The translations under genes and the position numbers were made by a program. A stretch of 58,910 nucleotides of DNA. Source: Geosiphon pyriformis (taxonomy: Eukaryota; Glomeromycota; Glomeromycetes; Archaeosporales; Geosiphonaceae). The stretch spans positions 1,025 to 59,934 of the forward strand of contig JAAOMT010000566.1 in the NCBI GenBank assembly GCA_016748015.1. Direction: 5' to 3'. The notes beneath the pieces were generated by a model that did no database searches, was not told where the DNA came from, and saw only the letters and a program-made list of their open reading frames with translations. Shown here piece by piece: positions 13,079 to 23,826 of the stretch (position 1 is its first letter; each line of letters begins with the position of its first letter).

Positions 13079-13803
13079 TGTTACGAGTTGGAGTAACAAG
13101 TTAACGGATAGCAAGAGAGAACAGGATTGTAGGGTGATGGAAATAATCAAAGGGGAATTCAACTTTAAAGAGCGAATTAAATGAATATGGATTTAATGTG
13201 CGAAATCAGTCTCATAAAATATCTTAGTCACTATTCTTTTCAAAAGTAACTGGGGAATCTAAAGGTAGAGAGATAGTCCATACTGTCAACAATTAATTAC
13301 TACTGGTATAATTCTATGCCTCATGTCAGCACTTTTAAAATTCAATATCAGATATCAACTTGTGCTTTTCAGTCATGTTTATTCAAATAATCTTTAAATG
13401 CTACAATTATATATGTCAAGAAAAGACCAACAAGTAATTTTTTATCTTTAAGATGTTCAGATACTTGAAGATAAGGAAAGAGAAATTAGCGTTAAGAGAA
13501 GGATTAAAATGAAAGTTGTTATTTTATTTATTCTTGATTATTCAGATGCTTGTTATTACATGCTTTTCTACAACTAAGAGATTCATTGCTTATATAACTG
13601 TCAAAAGTGGTTAATGATCAGGTCAATAATCAGGTCATTGATCAGATCTTTAATCAGGTCAATGATCAGATCAACGGTCAGGTCAACAGTCAGGTTATTA
13701 ATCAAGTCAATAATCACTTTCTAAAAATAGCATGGCTAATCATATGACATCAGTGGCTAATACATGTGATAATTAATAAGAAGTATAGGTCTTAACCATA
13801 ATA
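13079..13803 (-). repeat. 3' LTR of the gypsy element
   Basis: 725-bp direct repeat of 20146-20894. It contains a run of imperfect 12-bp units of the type GGTCAATGATCA (about 13613-13716), two units shorter than in the other LTR. Next to it inside the element, on the coding strand, is a purine-rich GGAGAAGATAA stretch that could serve as the polypurine tract. Confidence 0.93.
13613..13716. repeat. 12-bp minisatellite inside 3' LTR
   Basis: About eight to nine imperfect tandem copies of a 12-base unit, GGTCAnnnATCA, many including the palindrome TGATCA. The same array lies in the other LTR at about 20678-20807, there with roughly two more units, which accounts for the 24-bp length difference between the LTRs. 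Confidence 0.85.
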
Positions 13804-14405
13804 TTATCTTCTCCAAAAAGATTGAGTTCCAGTGAAATCAAGCTATTTATAGTGTAATCTATTTGAAGAGTTTTATCTAACTCAAAGCTAACTAATTTAT
13901 TGAAGTCTTTTGTAGATAAGGTGAATAATATTTGAGGTGAAATGAGTTTTGTATCCAAAAGACCAAATTTTTGTATTAGAGTTTTGGCTCTTTTAGCAAT
14001 GGTTAAAACTCTTGAAACATCTAATCGTATAATGCCCAAAATTTTTGTCTGTATTTCTGAAGTTGTTTTCTTCATGAGCTTCATGTCATCTATAATTTCA
14101 CCAAGGTGACCATAAAGCTCTAGTTGTCTTTCATATAACAAGTTTTTGTCTATGGGTAAGATTTCTTTAATTGTTTTTTCAAGTGTGGTAGAAAGTACAA
14201 ATATCGCTGCTGTTATACTTTCTAGCAGATATTTATCCATTTTGCTACCAATTTTTTCTCTTCTGGTAGTTGTTTTCTTTGGTCTAATAACAGTATGTGT
14301 TCCACTGTTATCAGTTATGGTAGTTTGTTTTCCAATGATCAAAATAGTATTTGGATAGTTTTTAATCCAATACTCATGGAAAGTATAGAAGGCATTTTGA
14401 ATGTT
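13773..14405 (-). CDS. Accessory reading frame downstream of gypsy integrase
   Basis: An open frame of about 190-210 codons lies after the integrase and runs about 30 bp into the 3' LTR. No ATG marks its start: the first in-frame ATG is at 14240 and the frame stays open upstream to a TAA at 14406-14408, beyond which it continues open. The product is rich in Leu, Ile, Lys and Thr, with long helical, coiled-coil-like stretches (for example around LEKTIKEILPIDKNLLYERQ). It has no signal peptide or membrane segment, so it is not an obvious envelope-like protein. It has fewer breaks than the neighbouring pol gene. I do not recognise a family; it may be an extra element-encoded protein or the C-terminal tail of pol. 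Confidence 0.5.
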   Translation of the reverse strand, partial: NIQNAFYTFHEYWIKNYPNTILIIGKQTTITDNSGTHTVIRPKKTTTRREKIGSKMDKYLLESITAAIFVLSTTLEKTIKEILPIDKNLLYERQLELYGHLGEIIDDMKLMKKTTSEIQTKILGIIRLDVSRVLTIAKRAKTLIQKFGLLDTKLISPQILFTLSTKDFNKLVSFELDKTLQIDYTINSLISLELNLFGEDNIMVKTYTSY

Positions 14406-14656
14406 TTAATCCAGAAAATAATTGTTTATGTCAATTGAAAATACCTCTGTTTTGGAAATGATGCATTTATTTATACTTGATTTTTGTTGATTATTTGAGT
14501 CGGTATTACCACAACAGACAACCAATCAGGTCGTTTGTGATATTTCTTGAGTTGCATGCTGTAAACAAGTCGATCATTAAAGATTGTTTCAGATTGATCT
14601 TGAAGAATATAAGAACCATTGTTCAAAACTTTGTTGACTATAAAAAGTTCTTTCCA

Positions 14657-15586
14657 CTAGTTAGAGAATTTATCACCATAGACGTTGTCTCTGTCTGAAC
14701 AGTATTCTAATACCAAGTCACCAACACTTAAAGAAAGTATTTTATAAGTTTTCTTCTTTTTAAGCTTTTCTTGAAACTGTTTTATCTTTTCAAAGGCAAT
14801 TATTCGTGTTTCTACAAGTAAGTCAAAAATGGTACCCAGTCTTCTTTGCAAAATGTCTTTGTAATTCCCTATTGTGATCTCTTCAAAGAGTATTGTCTCA
14901 ATATCAGTTTCTATTGATAGTGTTGCCATTCATCTATAAAGCAGATAAAAAAGTTCATAACTTGTTATGTCATAATTTACAGTTCTATAAGCAAACAAAG
15001 CTAAAAGCAGTACTTTGTCCCATAAGTTTGTTTCTTTACTTGTTTTGGCTAGGGTTTTACACAGTGTTCTATTGAAACATTCCACTAGGCCATTTGTTTG
15101 GGGGTGATAAGAGGAAAAAAGTTTGTGATATATTCCCATTTTTCTACAAAGTTCTTCAACCAGTGTACTGAGAAAAGCTTTTTTTCTATTAGATAAAAGT
15201 TCTCTGAAGCAGCCATGATGGCAGATAATATCTTCATAAATGAAATTGGCTATTGAGACTGCTGTTTGATCTGGGATGGCTTTTGCTTCTACCCACTTTG
15301 TAAGATAGTTGGTAGTTGTAATAATGTATCTGTTGTTATCAGGAGTTACTGTTAAAGGTCTAACAACATTTATACCAATTCTGTCAAATGGTTGACCAAC
15401 AGAGATTGGATGGATATCTTCTTTGCAATTGGGTTTTTCTTTTCTTTGGCAGGTATTACAGGTTTTAATGTATTCAGCAATGTTTTTTCCCAAGGTAGGC
15501 CAATAATAGCAAGCTAAGATTTTCTGAATTGTTTTTGTTTTTCCAAAGTGTCCAGCTAATGAATTAGTGTACATATTGTAGATCAC
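14657..15586 (-). pseudogene. Gypsy integrase (broken)
   Basis: Integrase region of the gypsy pol gene. The zinc-binding HHCC domain is visible at its start (HFGKTKTIQ ... CNTCQ). The catalytic core follows, with IGINVVRP, ELLSNRKKAF and HPQTNGLVECFNRT. In active relatives the first two positions are Asp; here both read Asn, while the final Glu is present. The frame stops near 14930, and a C-terminal piece (14657-14929) with SVGDLVLEY resembles the usual end of gypsy integrases. Loss of two of three metal-binding acids plus the break make it inactive. Both Asp to Asn changes fit single G to A changes on the coding strand. Confidence 0.88.
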
Positions 15587-15945
15587 AATTTCTCTTTCTT
15601 CAAATCTTATGACTCTTTAAGGACAATCAGGATCTTTTCTATTTCTTTTGTATAACTGGTTCTGGCAAATCAAATAGAATTTTGATTGTTTGTGTAAATG
15701 TTCTCTTTACTGTCAATTGTATTCTAGTGGGTATTGTTCTTTACCCAAAAATTCTATTAAGGCATAGTAGTTGTCCAAGTCTATTATCAAGTTTGGTTGT
15801 AAGAGAATTACTAATAATTAGGTTGGTTTGGTTTGAAGTAGTTGTACTGTCACTAAATGATAAGTCTAGAAAGAGCATCAGCATTTTGATAATGTGCTCT
15901 TTTGCAATGTTAAATATTATAGTCGAATTCGTCCAAGTAGAGTAT

Positions 15946-16605
15946 CTAGCAGGCTATTCGTTTATGTTCTAGTCTTTTTTTGTTGTGCAGCCAAACCAAA
16001 GCTTGGTAATCTGTTACCACCAAAAACTTTACATCAAGGAGATATTTATCCCAGTAGCTGGTAGCCCAAACTACTGTTAAGCATTTCTGTTTAGTAACTG
16101 AATAGTTCTTTTTTGCTGATGTAAAGGTTCTACTGGCATAGGCTATTGCATGTTCCCTGCCATCTTTATCTTTTTGTGAGAGAACAGCACCAAGTCTATA
16201 GCCAGATGTATCAGTGTGAAGGATGAAAAGTTGATCCAGATTAGGTTGCTTGAGAATAGGTTTTGTAACCAATTTTTCTTTGAGGGTTTCAAATGCTTTC
16301 TGCTGATGTGTGTCCCAATGATAGTTGACATTTTTCCTGAGTAGCTGATTGAGTGGAGAGACAATTTTGGAGAAATTCTTAACAAATTTGCAATAATAGA
16401 AGGCCAAACCAAGGAAAAAACGTAACTCATGAATATTCATTGATTGTCTTATGTTCTGAACTTTTTCCACTTTGGCTGGATTAGGAAAGATTCCATCTTT
16501 TGTAATAAAATGGCCAAAAAATTGGGTGGATTGTCTTCCAAAGAAAGATTTAATTGGGTTGATCTTGAGACCTGCATTTCTGAAAAGATCAAAAATCTTT
16601 TGCAA
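15946..16605 (-). pseudogene. Gypsy RT thumb and RNase H region
   Basis: This frame continues the pol protein past the reverse transcriptase palm. FFGHFITKDG and FLGLAFYYCKFVKNFS are the standard post-palm segment. LFILHTDTSGYRLGAVLSQ begins the RNase H domain, IAYASRTFTSAKKNYSVTK and LLDVKFLVVTDYQALVWL complete it. The first RNase H Asp (HTDTSG) and the later Asp (VTDYQAL) are present. A stop right after the region separates it from the integrase piece. Confidence 0.9.
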
Positions 16606-16623
16606 ATGTTCAAGGTGTTCATT

Positions 16624-17150
16624 TCAGGTTTTTGAGTACACCATTATATCGTCCAGATAGACCAAAATAAAGTTTTCTTTTACTAATTTAAATACTTTAT
16701 CCATTAAGTGTTGAAAGGTAGGAGGGGCATTGGTGAAACCAAAAAGCATGACTGTAAATTCATAGGTGCCATACTTGGTGATAAAGGCAGTTTTCTTCTG
16801 GCTTTCTGGATCCATCTCTACTTGCCAGAATCTAGCAGTTAGATCAATGGTTAAAAAAAAAGCAGCATCTTTGAATTGGTCCAGTATTGCATCAATTTTG
16901 GGAAGTGGGTACATGTCTCTTTCAGTGATAGCATTTAATTGGCGGTAGTCAACACAAAAGTGTAGGGTTCCATCTTTCTTGAATATTACTACAACTAAGA
17001 AAGCTCATTCATTCTTGGTTTTTTGTATGAATCCAAGTTCTTTCATTCAGTTTATTTCTTTCTTGATGAACTCATCATTTCAGTGATTGGATTGATAAGA
17101 CTTCAAATGGATGGGGCAAGTTTCTCTGGTGGTAATAGTGTGTTGTATCA
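16624..17150 (-). pseudogene. Gypsy reverse transcriptase palm
   Basis: Minus-strand frame at 16624-16914 with the diagnostic Ty3/gypsy motifs in order: YPLPKIDAILDQ, FLTIDLTARFWQVEM, KTAFITKYGTYEFTVMLFGF, TNAPPTFQHLMDKVF and the catalytic VYLDDIMVYS with both Asp residues intact. The upstream part of the domain (to about 17150) is present but interrupted by stops. The enzyme copies element RNA into DNA; here it cannot be made as one protein. Confidence 0.92.
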
Positions 17151-17439
17151 CATAGGTTTGTCCTGGGGTATTATCTTCTTTTAAGATAACTGGGCTGTTT
17201 CTTGTCAACAGATTTTTAATGTCTATCTTTCTTTCTTCTGGGGAGAGTTCTCTTTGTTTTACTACTAATAATTGGATCTCAGGTGGTTCATTCTCAAAAG
17301 ACTTCTGTACTTCTTTTAATTAATCTCTTGGTATTAGGCTAATTGGTTCTCAATCTTTGTAATAAATCAGACATGATTTGCATTTATCACTTGGAGAATA
17401 CAAAGATTTATTGCACCAGCACCAGGCACAAGGGCCATG

Positions 17440-18444
17440 CTACCAATAACTGTATTTGGCTTTCTTGACAGGCTTTTGGTCAAAGGTTCTTAGAATATCA
17501 TAGTAAGGCCAGCAGATCAGCTTGCCATTTATAATGATTTCTTCTTTATCAGCTTTAACATTGTCTAATGGCTTGTCATTGCTGGTGAAGATGGTGTAGG
17601 CAAGTTCAGCAGTTTCTTCTTGTTCTTCTTGTTTATCTTCTTTATCACTCTCTTCATCATCTGATTCCTCTGATTGCTCATCTTCTTGATTTTGTTTGGT
17701 TGCTGAAAGAGTTGTCCAATAGCAACATTTAATCACAATGAGTTTTTTACTACATCTTATGGTTAGCTCACAAAGTTCATAGTCAAGTAAGACTTTTGCT
17801 TTTTTAAGCCACTTATTGCCAACAATGATGGTGTATTCTTTAGCTTCAGAAACTTCCATGTTAGTTTCAATACTGATGCCATTGATGCGAACAGGAATAG
17901 CTTTGGCAATACCCAGACCTTTTTTCTTGTCACCATGTATGTTGGTTATTGGTCAGATGGAAGGCTCATCAATTTTTCTGCCAATTGCTTCAAGGAAGTG
18001 TTTGGCAATTACACTAACAGATAATCTACTGTCTAGAATCAAGTCAATAAAGTAACCAGCCACTTGTGCTTTGCAAATTAGAGGAGTAACATTGTTGTTG
18101 TCAGCAAGTTCAGCTTGGTGAGAGCGTTTATTGGTCTTTGGCATTTTTTTCTTGGGGATTAGAGATTTGCAGAGATCTTTTCTGAACTGTAGATGGGTCA
18201 TTAACTGGCCAAAGGTAATGTGTACTAGAGTTTCTATGAGATCTTTGACAACAAAATAAGGTCCAGATTTTTGTACAATTTCTGGGGGTTCCAACTTTAG
18301 AGAGTTTTTAAAAACTTTGGCTTTTGGTGGCTCATTGTTATCAGCAGTGAAAGTTGAGACTTTGTTGGGATCTAGAATGAAATCAACCTTGGCTTTTTTC
18401 TTTTTTCTGGTTGATTCAGAAGTGTTGATTGCTAATTCATCCAT
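17440..18444 (-). pseudogene. Gypsy protease and linker region
   Basis: Two frames between gag and reverse transcriptase. The segment at 17953-18444 contains AGYFIDLILDSRLSVSVIAKHF, the position of a retropepsin active site, where the usual D-(S/T)-G reads D-S-R. The segment at 17440-17859 has a highly acidic stretch (EESDDEESDKEDKQEEQEE) and EYTIIVGNKWLKKAKVLLDY, typical of the protease-RT linker in fungal gypsy elements. The Gly to Arg change and the stop between the segments indicate loss of function. Confidence 0.75.
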
Positions 18445-18527
18445 GTTATGGTCATTATCAGTTAAGTTAAAAGCAAAAAAAGGGTTTTCTTCTGGTTGGC
18501 TTGCACTTTCACTCTTTGGAGGTGCGC

Positions 18528-20093
18528 CTACCAGTTTAAAGGCTGATAAACAGTGGTTTTAACTAAAGGATCCTTTTCAAAGAAATTGATGTCAGCATGG
18601 TTGGGTCTTTGATTGGGAGTATTATTGTTGATGGGTCTATTGTTTTGATTGTTATTATTTCTGAGAACTGGAGGAGGTAAAGGAGAATTGTTGCAATTTC
18701 TTGAGAAATGTCCAGTTAATCCACATTTATAACATACAGGAAGACCATGATTTTGCTGTTTTTGATAAGAAGGTTGCTGGGGCTGATTAAAATATGGTTC
18801 ATATCTGAGTTTTTGTGGTTGTTGGTTATCTCTAACTGCTTGTGCCAAAGGTTCTAATAACTGGACAAGATTGGCTGTAAGTCTATCAATTAATTGTTCA
18901 TTTGGATCTTGAGTTTGGGCAGCAAAAGAAGCAGCAGCCATTTAAGAGACAGGAGCCATGACAGGAGCCATGACAGGAGCAGAAGCAAAAACTGGAAGTG
19001 TAGATCCCAAATGTATTCTTTGGTTGTTTTCAATTTGCTGGACAAGTTCAATGGCCATGTCCATTGTAGGGTTGTTTTTCAGGACCAAAAGAGGCCAAAG
19101 AGCATAAGATAAATTAGTTTTCAATCCTTTTGTGAAGAAATAAATCTTTTGTTCTTTTGTCCAATTTCTTCTAGAGTCTATACACTTAATTAACTTTCTG
19201 ATTGCTTTAGCATAGTCAGTTACAATTTCACCAGGGCCTTGAGTTCTTCTTTCTAATTCCATATGCCACTTGAATATCAAGATTGGGGTTCTGAACTTGT
19301 TTTCAAACTGGGTTGTAAAAGAGGTGTTGTTTTCTCTGTCATTTGCTGGCATTTATCTAATGATTCTTTGATAGGCATTAGCATCAGTTTCTTATGAGAA
19401 CCAGATAGCAGAAGAGCCTTGGAGGTAGCCACCAACAATTTGAAACTTGTACTCATCATCATATTGGTTGGCTTTAGCAGCTCTTTCAAAGTCATCCAAC
19501 CATTTAATTGGATCTTGTACATCACCTCTGAATAATAGTAGTGGAGTGTTGTTTCTTCGCCCCAAGGCAGTTTGTATACTTTGGAGGACAGCCAGGATGT
19601 TTGCTTGCATTGGATCTTGGACTATTGGTTCAGGAGTTACTGTTTGTGTGGAGTGCTCTGATTCACTTGAGAAAATATCAAAAATAGGGGCAGTTTGGTA
19701 ACTTTCTTCTTCTGTTTTAAAGGGGTTTTCAACTAGTTGGTAAACAGCAATCCAAATATGAATTTGGTGATTCAGATATTCGAAATCAGGGGGCTGTTGT
19801 TCAAAAATTGTGGGATATAAGAGCTGATGGATGCTGGTATTTCTTATTTCAAAATTGTCTTCAAAATAAGCTTGATCAAAATAATAGATGGTATAAGCTG
19901 TGTAGGTTTCAGCTAAATGCTTGTTTAGAAACCAGTTCCAAAAGTCTTAAAATTGTTTACTGAATTGTTTTTCAACAGGGAAACAGATCAAGCAGGAGGG
20001 CAGAAGATTGAGTTCAATAAACTCTAGGTCATTTCTGTTGTGTGCTGCAAAGTGTTTTTCTGATTGCTGTGGCAAGTATGAATAATCACCCAT
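18528..20093 (-). pseudogene. Gypsy gag with CCHC zinc knuckle (broken)
   Basis: The gag frame begins with an ATG at 20091-20093, about 50 bp inside the 5' LTR. It is interrupted by a TAA near 19950 and further stops near 19392 and 18942. Capsid-like stretches include LFRGDVQDPIKWLDDFERAA and, further on, ELERRTQGPGEIVTDYAKAI. The C-terminal piece is Gln/Asn-rich and carries one nucleocapsid zinc knuckle, CYKCGLTGHFSRNC. A short Ala-Pro-Val-Met repeat lies just before it. Gag would form the particle that packages element RNA. Confidence 0.88.
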
Positions 20094-20145
20094 ACAATGA
20101 GAAAATAAGTGAATTTTGACAACCTCACAGAGAGCACTACTTTTA

Positions 20146-20894
20146 TGTTATGGGTTGGAGTAACAAGCTAACGGATAACAAAAAAGAACAGAATTGTAGG
20201 GTGATGGAAATAATCAAAGGGGAATTCAACTTTAAAGAGCAAATTGAATGAGTATGGATTCAATGTGCAAGATTAGTCTCATAAAATATCTCAGTTGCTA
20301 TTCTTTTCAAAGATAACTGGGGAATCTGAAGGTAGAGGGATAGTCCATACTGTCAAAAATTGATCACCACTGGTATAATTCTATGTCTTATGTCAGCACT
20401 CTTAGAATTCAATATCAGATATCAACTTGTGCTTTTCAGTCATGTTTATTCAATTAATCTTTAAATGCTACAATTATATACGTCAAGAAAAGGCCAACAA
20501 GTAATTTTTTATTTTTAAGATATTCAGATACTTGAAGGTAGGGAAAGGGAAATTAGCGATAAGTGAAGGATTGAGATGAAAGTTGTTATTTTATTTATTC
20601 TTGATTATTCAGATGCTTGTTATTACATGCTTTTCTACAACTAAGAGATTCATCACTTATATAGCTGTCAAAAGTGGTCAATAATTAGATTAATAATCAG
20701 GTCAAAGATCAGGTCAATAATCAGGTCATTGATCAGGTCATTGATCAGGTCAATGATCAAGTCAATGGTCAGGTCAACAGTCAGGTCATTGATTAGGTCA
20801 ATGATTACTTTCTAAAAATTGTGTGGCTAATCATATGACATTAGTGGCTAATACATGTGATAATTAATAAGAAGTATAGATTTCAACCATAACA
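20146..20894 (-). repeat. 5' LTR of the gypsy element
   Basis: 749-bp LTR with TGTTA...TAACA ends, upstream of gag in coding orientation. The 12-bp GGTCAnnnATCA array here (about 20678-20807) has about two more units than in the 3' LTR. The target-site copy GCAT follows at 20895-20898. Confidence 0.93.
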
Positions 20895-23690
20895 GCATTA
20901 TAATCTTGCAAACTGCATTCTACATCACATTCAAATCCAAAAATTGCATGGAAGTGAAAAAATTATCAGAGAACATGATGGTATTGGCTGCCATAGCATT
21001 TTTAAACTTGTCCCACTTTGCATTATTAGCACTCTTAAAATCAAACTTCCAGCAATCTTTATTTGCCTGCTTGTGAATAGAGTTCAACTAAGTGTTCAAC
21101 AAACCATTCAGATCTACTGACACAAAAACAGCTTGATGATCAGTGTCAAAGTAATCACTAATGTCTATAACATTGTAATCTACTATTGTACTAACTAAAT
21201 TTAACAAAACCAATACATAATCAATTGTTTTTTCTATATCTCTTGAATTCTTTTACATAGAACTTCTTATAACTGAACTACCCACCAAAGAATTGGCCAG
21301 CCCCAAACTGATATATTTTTTAAAACTAGCACTTCTTCATAAACCATCCTCATTGAAGTCACCACCAAGAATGATGAAAGAAGATTCATTAACAGTCTTT
21401 GCAATAAGAGAGTTGACTTCTCTAGCCTGCAAAAACTGAACCACAGATGAAGCACCAGTATACAGTCCCAAGACTAACACAGAAAGTTTATTTTTGAAAA
21501 GCAGTCTGATGGATAGGAGCTGACCAGACACTTCAGAAACTTTGTATACATGTTTTGCCAAAGAAGAGTCTATGACAACCACAACACCAGCACTCAAATA
21601 TTCAGAATTCAAACCAGAGGTAAACACACAAACACCTTCAAACTTGCCAGCAATCCACAGATAAACTCTATCTTTCAATTTAGTCTCAATAATAATCGAA
21701 ATCAAGTTGCTTATATTCTTATGTCAACAAACAACATCTTTCTGCTTGGCAGGAATGTTAATGTCCCAAACATTGCACATAGTTATTTTCCAAATCAAAC
21801 TACTCATTGAGATAAAGAGGATAACAAAAAATCTGAACCAGCAAACAAATAATTTAACTTTGCCAAAACTGAACTAACAGAGGCTTTAAAAGCCACCAAC
21901 TTAGATTCCAAACTGCCAACCTTAGTTGTCAAGACTTTTGAACTATTCAGACCCAAAGTTGAAACATTAGAAGAAGTAAAAAAGAAGATTGAAAGTACCA
22001 ATTCAGAATTGTTCACAATTATATCTAAAGCCAAATCCTTTTTGGTGGCAATCAAAGGAGCTGAGACTTTAAAGGAAGGAGATGGAGCTTGCAGCACCAA
22101 TTTTATGTTGCTGAGCTTGCACACAATACCAAAAACTTGGTCAGTTAATAGCTCCAAAGATCATTCCAAAGAGGCCAAACAAGCATTCAAAGACAAGTTG
22201 TCAGCTAAAACAAAAGGAAAACCACTACTCAAACCCAAGGTGTTAGAAAAAAGAGAACCAGAACCAGGAGTGAAACAAAAACCATCAGAAGAACCAGCAA
22301 GCAAGACCACCTGGGCCCAAGATTTGCCACCAAAGACAGTAGAATGAAATATTAGAACACTTTTTTTCTTATACAACCTTGTCAACTGAAGATGACATTT
22401 ATCAAACACAACCTTTTTAAATGGTTTTAAAGGCCTAGAAGTGGATACAGCTAATGCATCACATTCCAAAGCAGAATAATCAAACCTTCCATACTTTTTA
22501 CACTAAACCAAATTCATCTTTGCCCAAAAAAGTTTAATACCACCAAGAATTGGCTCCATATAAAAGACAGATTTCAGATTATTGTTAGAGTCAAAACCAA
22601 CTACAGCACAACAAATCCTATTACCAGTCTCTATAGATCAGTTTATGATGCAAGTTTTCCCACTAGCCTCTTTCAAAAGAATCCTAAGATCATGTGCTGT
22701 AGTACCTATTGGCAAAGTAAACAAGAGTATGTTGAACCAATTCTTAGATGCCCAAATCTTACAATCTCTCACAGCTTTGGCTATATGCACTGAATCTTTC
22801 CCAATCAGAAATGACTATTTTGAGGCCAAAAAATTTGCTTAATTCAATTCAGCAAACTCCACTATAGTCTTTTGTTACATTCCAACTAATTAAATTTTGA
22901 TCAACTTAATTTCTCCAAATTTAGATACTGTGGCAATAATCATGTCTTTAAGTATATTCATGAGAATATTTTGATTACTACAGTCTGATCTGATCTCATT
23001 TCTTGTCTCTTAAGATTGCTGTTTATGTTGATCTCTTTTTTTCTGGCCAATAATACAGCCATTTCCATGCTCTTTTCTAAAGTGAAGATAGATCTGATAA
23101 TTCCTTCAAATTTTGAGGGGGTAGTGGTCCTTCCAAAACTATTGACTAAAGAAAAAATTTCTCTGATCAACTGAGTTTTCACCATTGTTGATTTTTTTTT
23201 TACAGCTAAGAGATTAATATCCAAAGCAAATAACTTTTTAACTAATACTTCTATAGAAGTTTTGATGATTTTTGGGTCACACTTTTTTTCAAGAGAAATA
23301 GGCAAGTGAAAAGAGAGTACAACTTCATCGTCATCCATATAAAAATTGGAAAAACTGAGTAAAGAACCAAAAACAACACTAATGTTAATTCATTTCATCT
23401 TGGGTATAATAGCAGCTGAGCCCAAAAAAGACTCATTATTCACACCAGATATGTTAATATCTTTATTATCATCTGATAGACTTTTCACATCAGAATATAT
23501 ATTATTACTAGGCCCAAATTTACTCAAGGATATATCTCTTTCATTACCAGAGTGTTTGATATTACTAAGAACAACTTTTTTCTTCTGAGAAAAGAAACCA
23601 CCAGCAGGACCATAAAAAGCATCTTTGGACGCCTTCTTCTTAGACATAATGCTATTTGTAGTAGTCTTTATATCCATGAAAATGAGTTGT
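20895..23690 (-). mobile_element. LINE copy A, 5' part (ORF1 and endonuclease)
   Basis: The upstream half of LINE A, separated from its 3' half by the gypsy element. ORF1 starts with an ATG at 23675-23677 and is broken into fragments (23390-23677, 22958-23338, 22161-22469, 21804-22157). Its start, MSKKKASKDAFYGPAGGFF after a short leader, resembles LINE ORF1 proteins I associate with Rhizophagus. ORF2 begins at an ATGA overlap with the ORF1 stop (21803-21806) and carries an AP-endonuclease-like domain (21337-21705) with SSFIILGGDFNEDG. The 5' end abuts the A-rich tail of LINE B. Confidence 0.9.
21337..21705 (-). pseudogene. LINE A AP-endonuclease fragment
   Basis: The fragment matches the ORF2 endonuclease of LINE B: MISIIIETKLKDRVYLWIAG supplies the catalytic Glu segment (LINE B: FTESKLKGN), and FIILGGDFNEDG is the Asp-x-Asn motif. 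The later parts of the domain lie in other frames with stops. This enzyme nicks target DNA to prime reverse transcription. Confidence 0.85.
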
Positions 23691-23826
23691 TTTTTTTTGT
23701 TTTTTTTTATTTTACAAGTGAGGTCCAAACACAACCTAACATTATACATCGAGGAATCGATCTAAACTAGGCATGAATCATGCACTATCTACACGTGACC
23801 AGTCACTTGAGCCAATCAGAACAACA

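Larger units (their letters stand above)
13079..20894 (-). mobile_element. Ty3/gypsy LTR retrotransposon inserted in LINE A
   Basis: A complete but dead LTR element: LTR 13079-13803, internal region, LTR 20146-20894. Coding runs on the minus strand in the order gag, protease, reverse transcriptase, RNase H, integrase, which defines the Ty3/gypsy group. LTR ends are TGTTA...TAACA (the inner end of the left copy reads TAATA). Flanks show a 4-bp target duplication, GTAT at 13075 and GCAT at 20895, one base changed. Removing the element plus one target copy rejoins the LINE A frame as K-I-I-M-L-S-A, matching K-V-V-V-L-S-T in LINE B. The two LTRs differ by about 17 transitions in the first 160 bp counted by eye, so the insertion is old. 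Confidence 0.95.

Noticed and set aside
22009-22347. Plus-strand frames inside LINE A and gypsy (for example 22009-22347, 15682-15972, 25945-26565)
   Set aside because: They are antisense shadows of element genes whose domains are clear on the minus strand.
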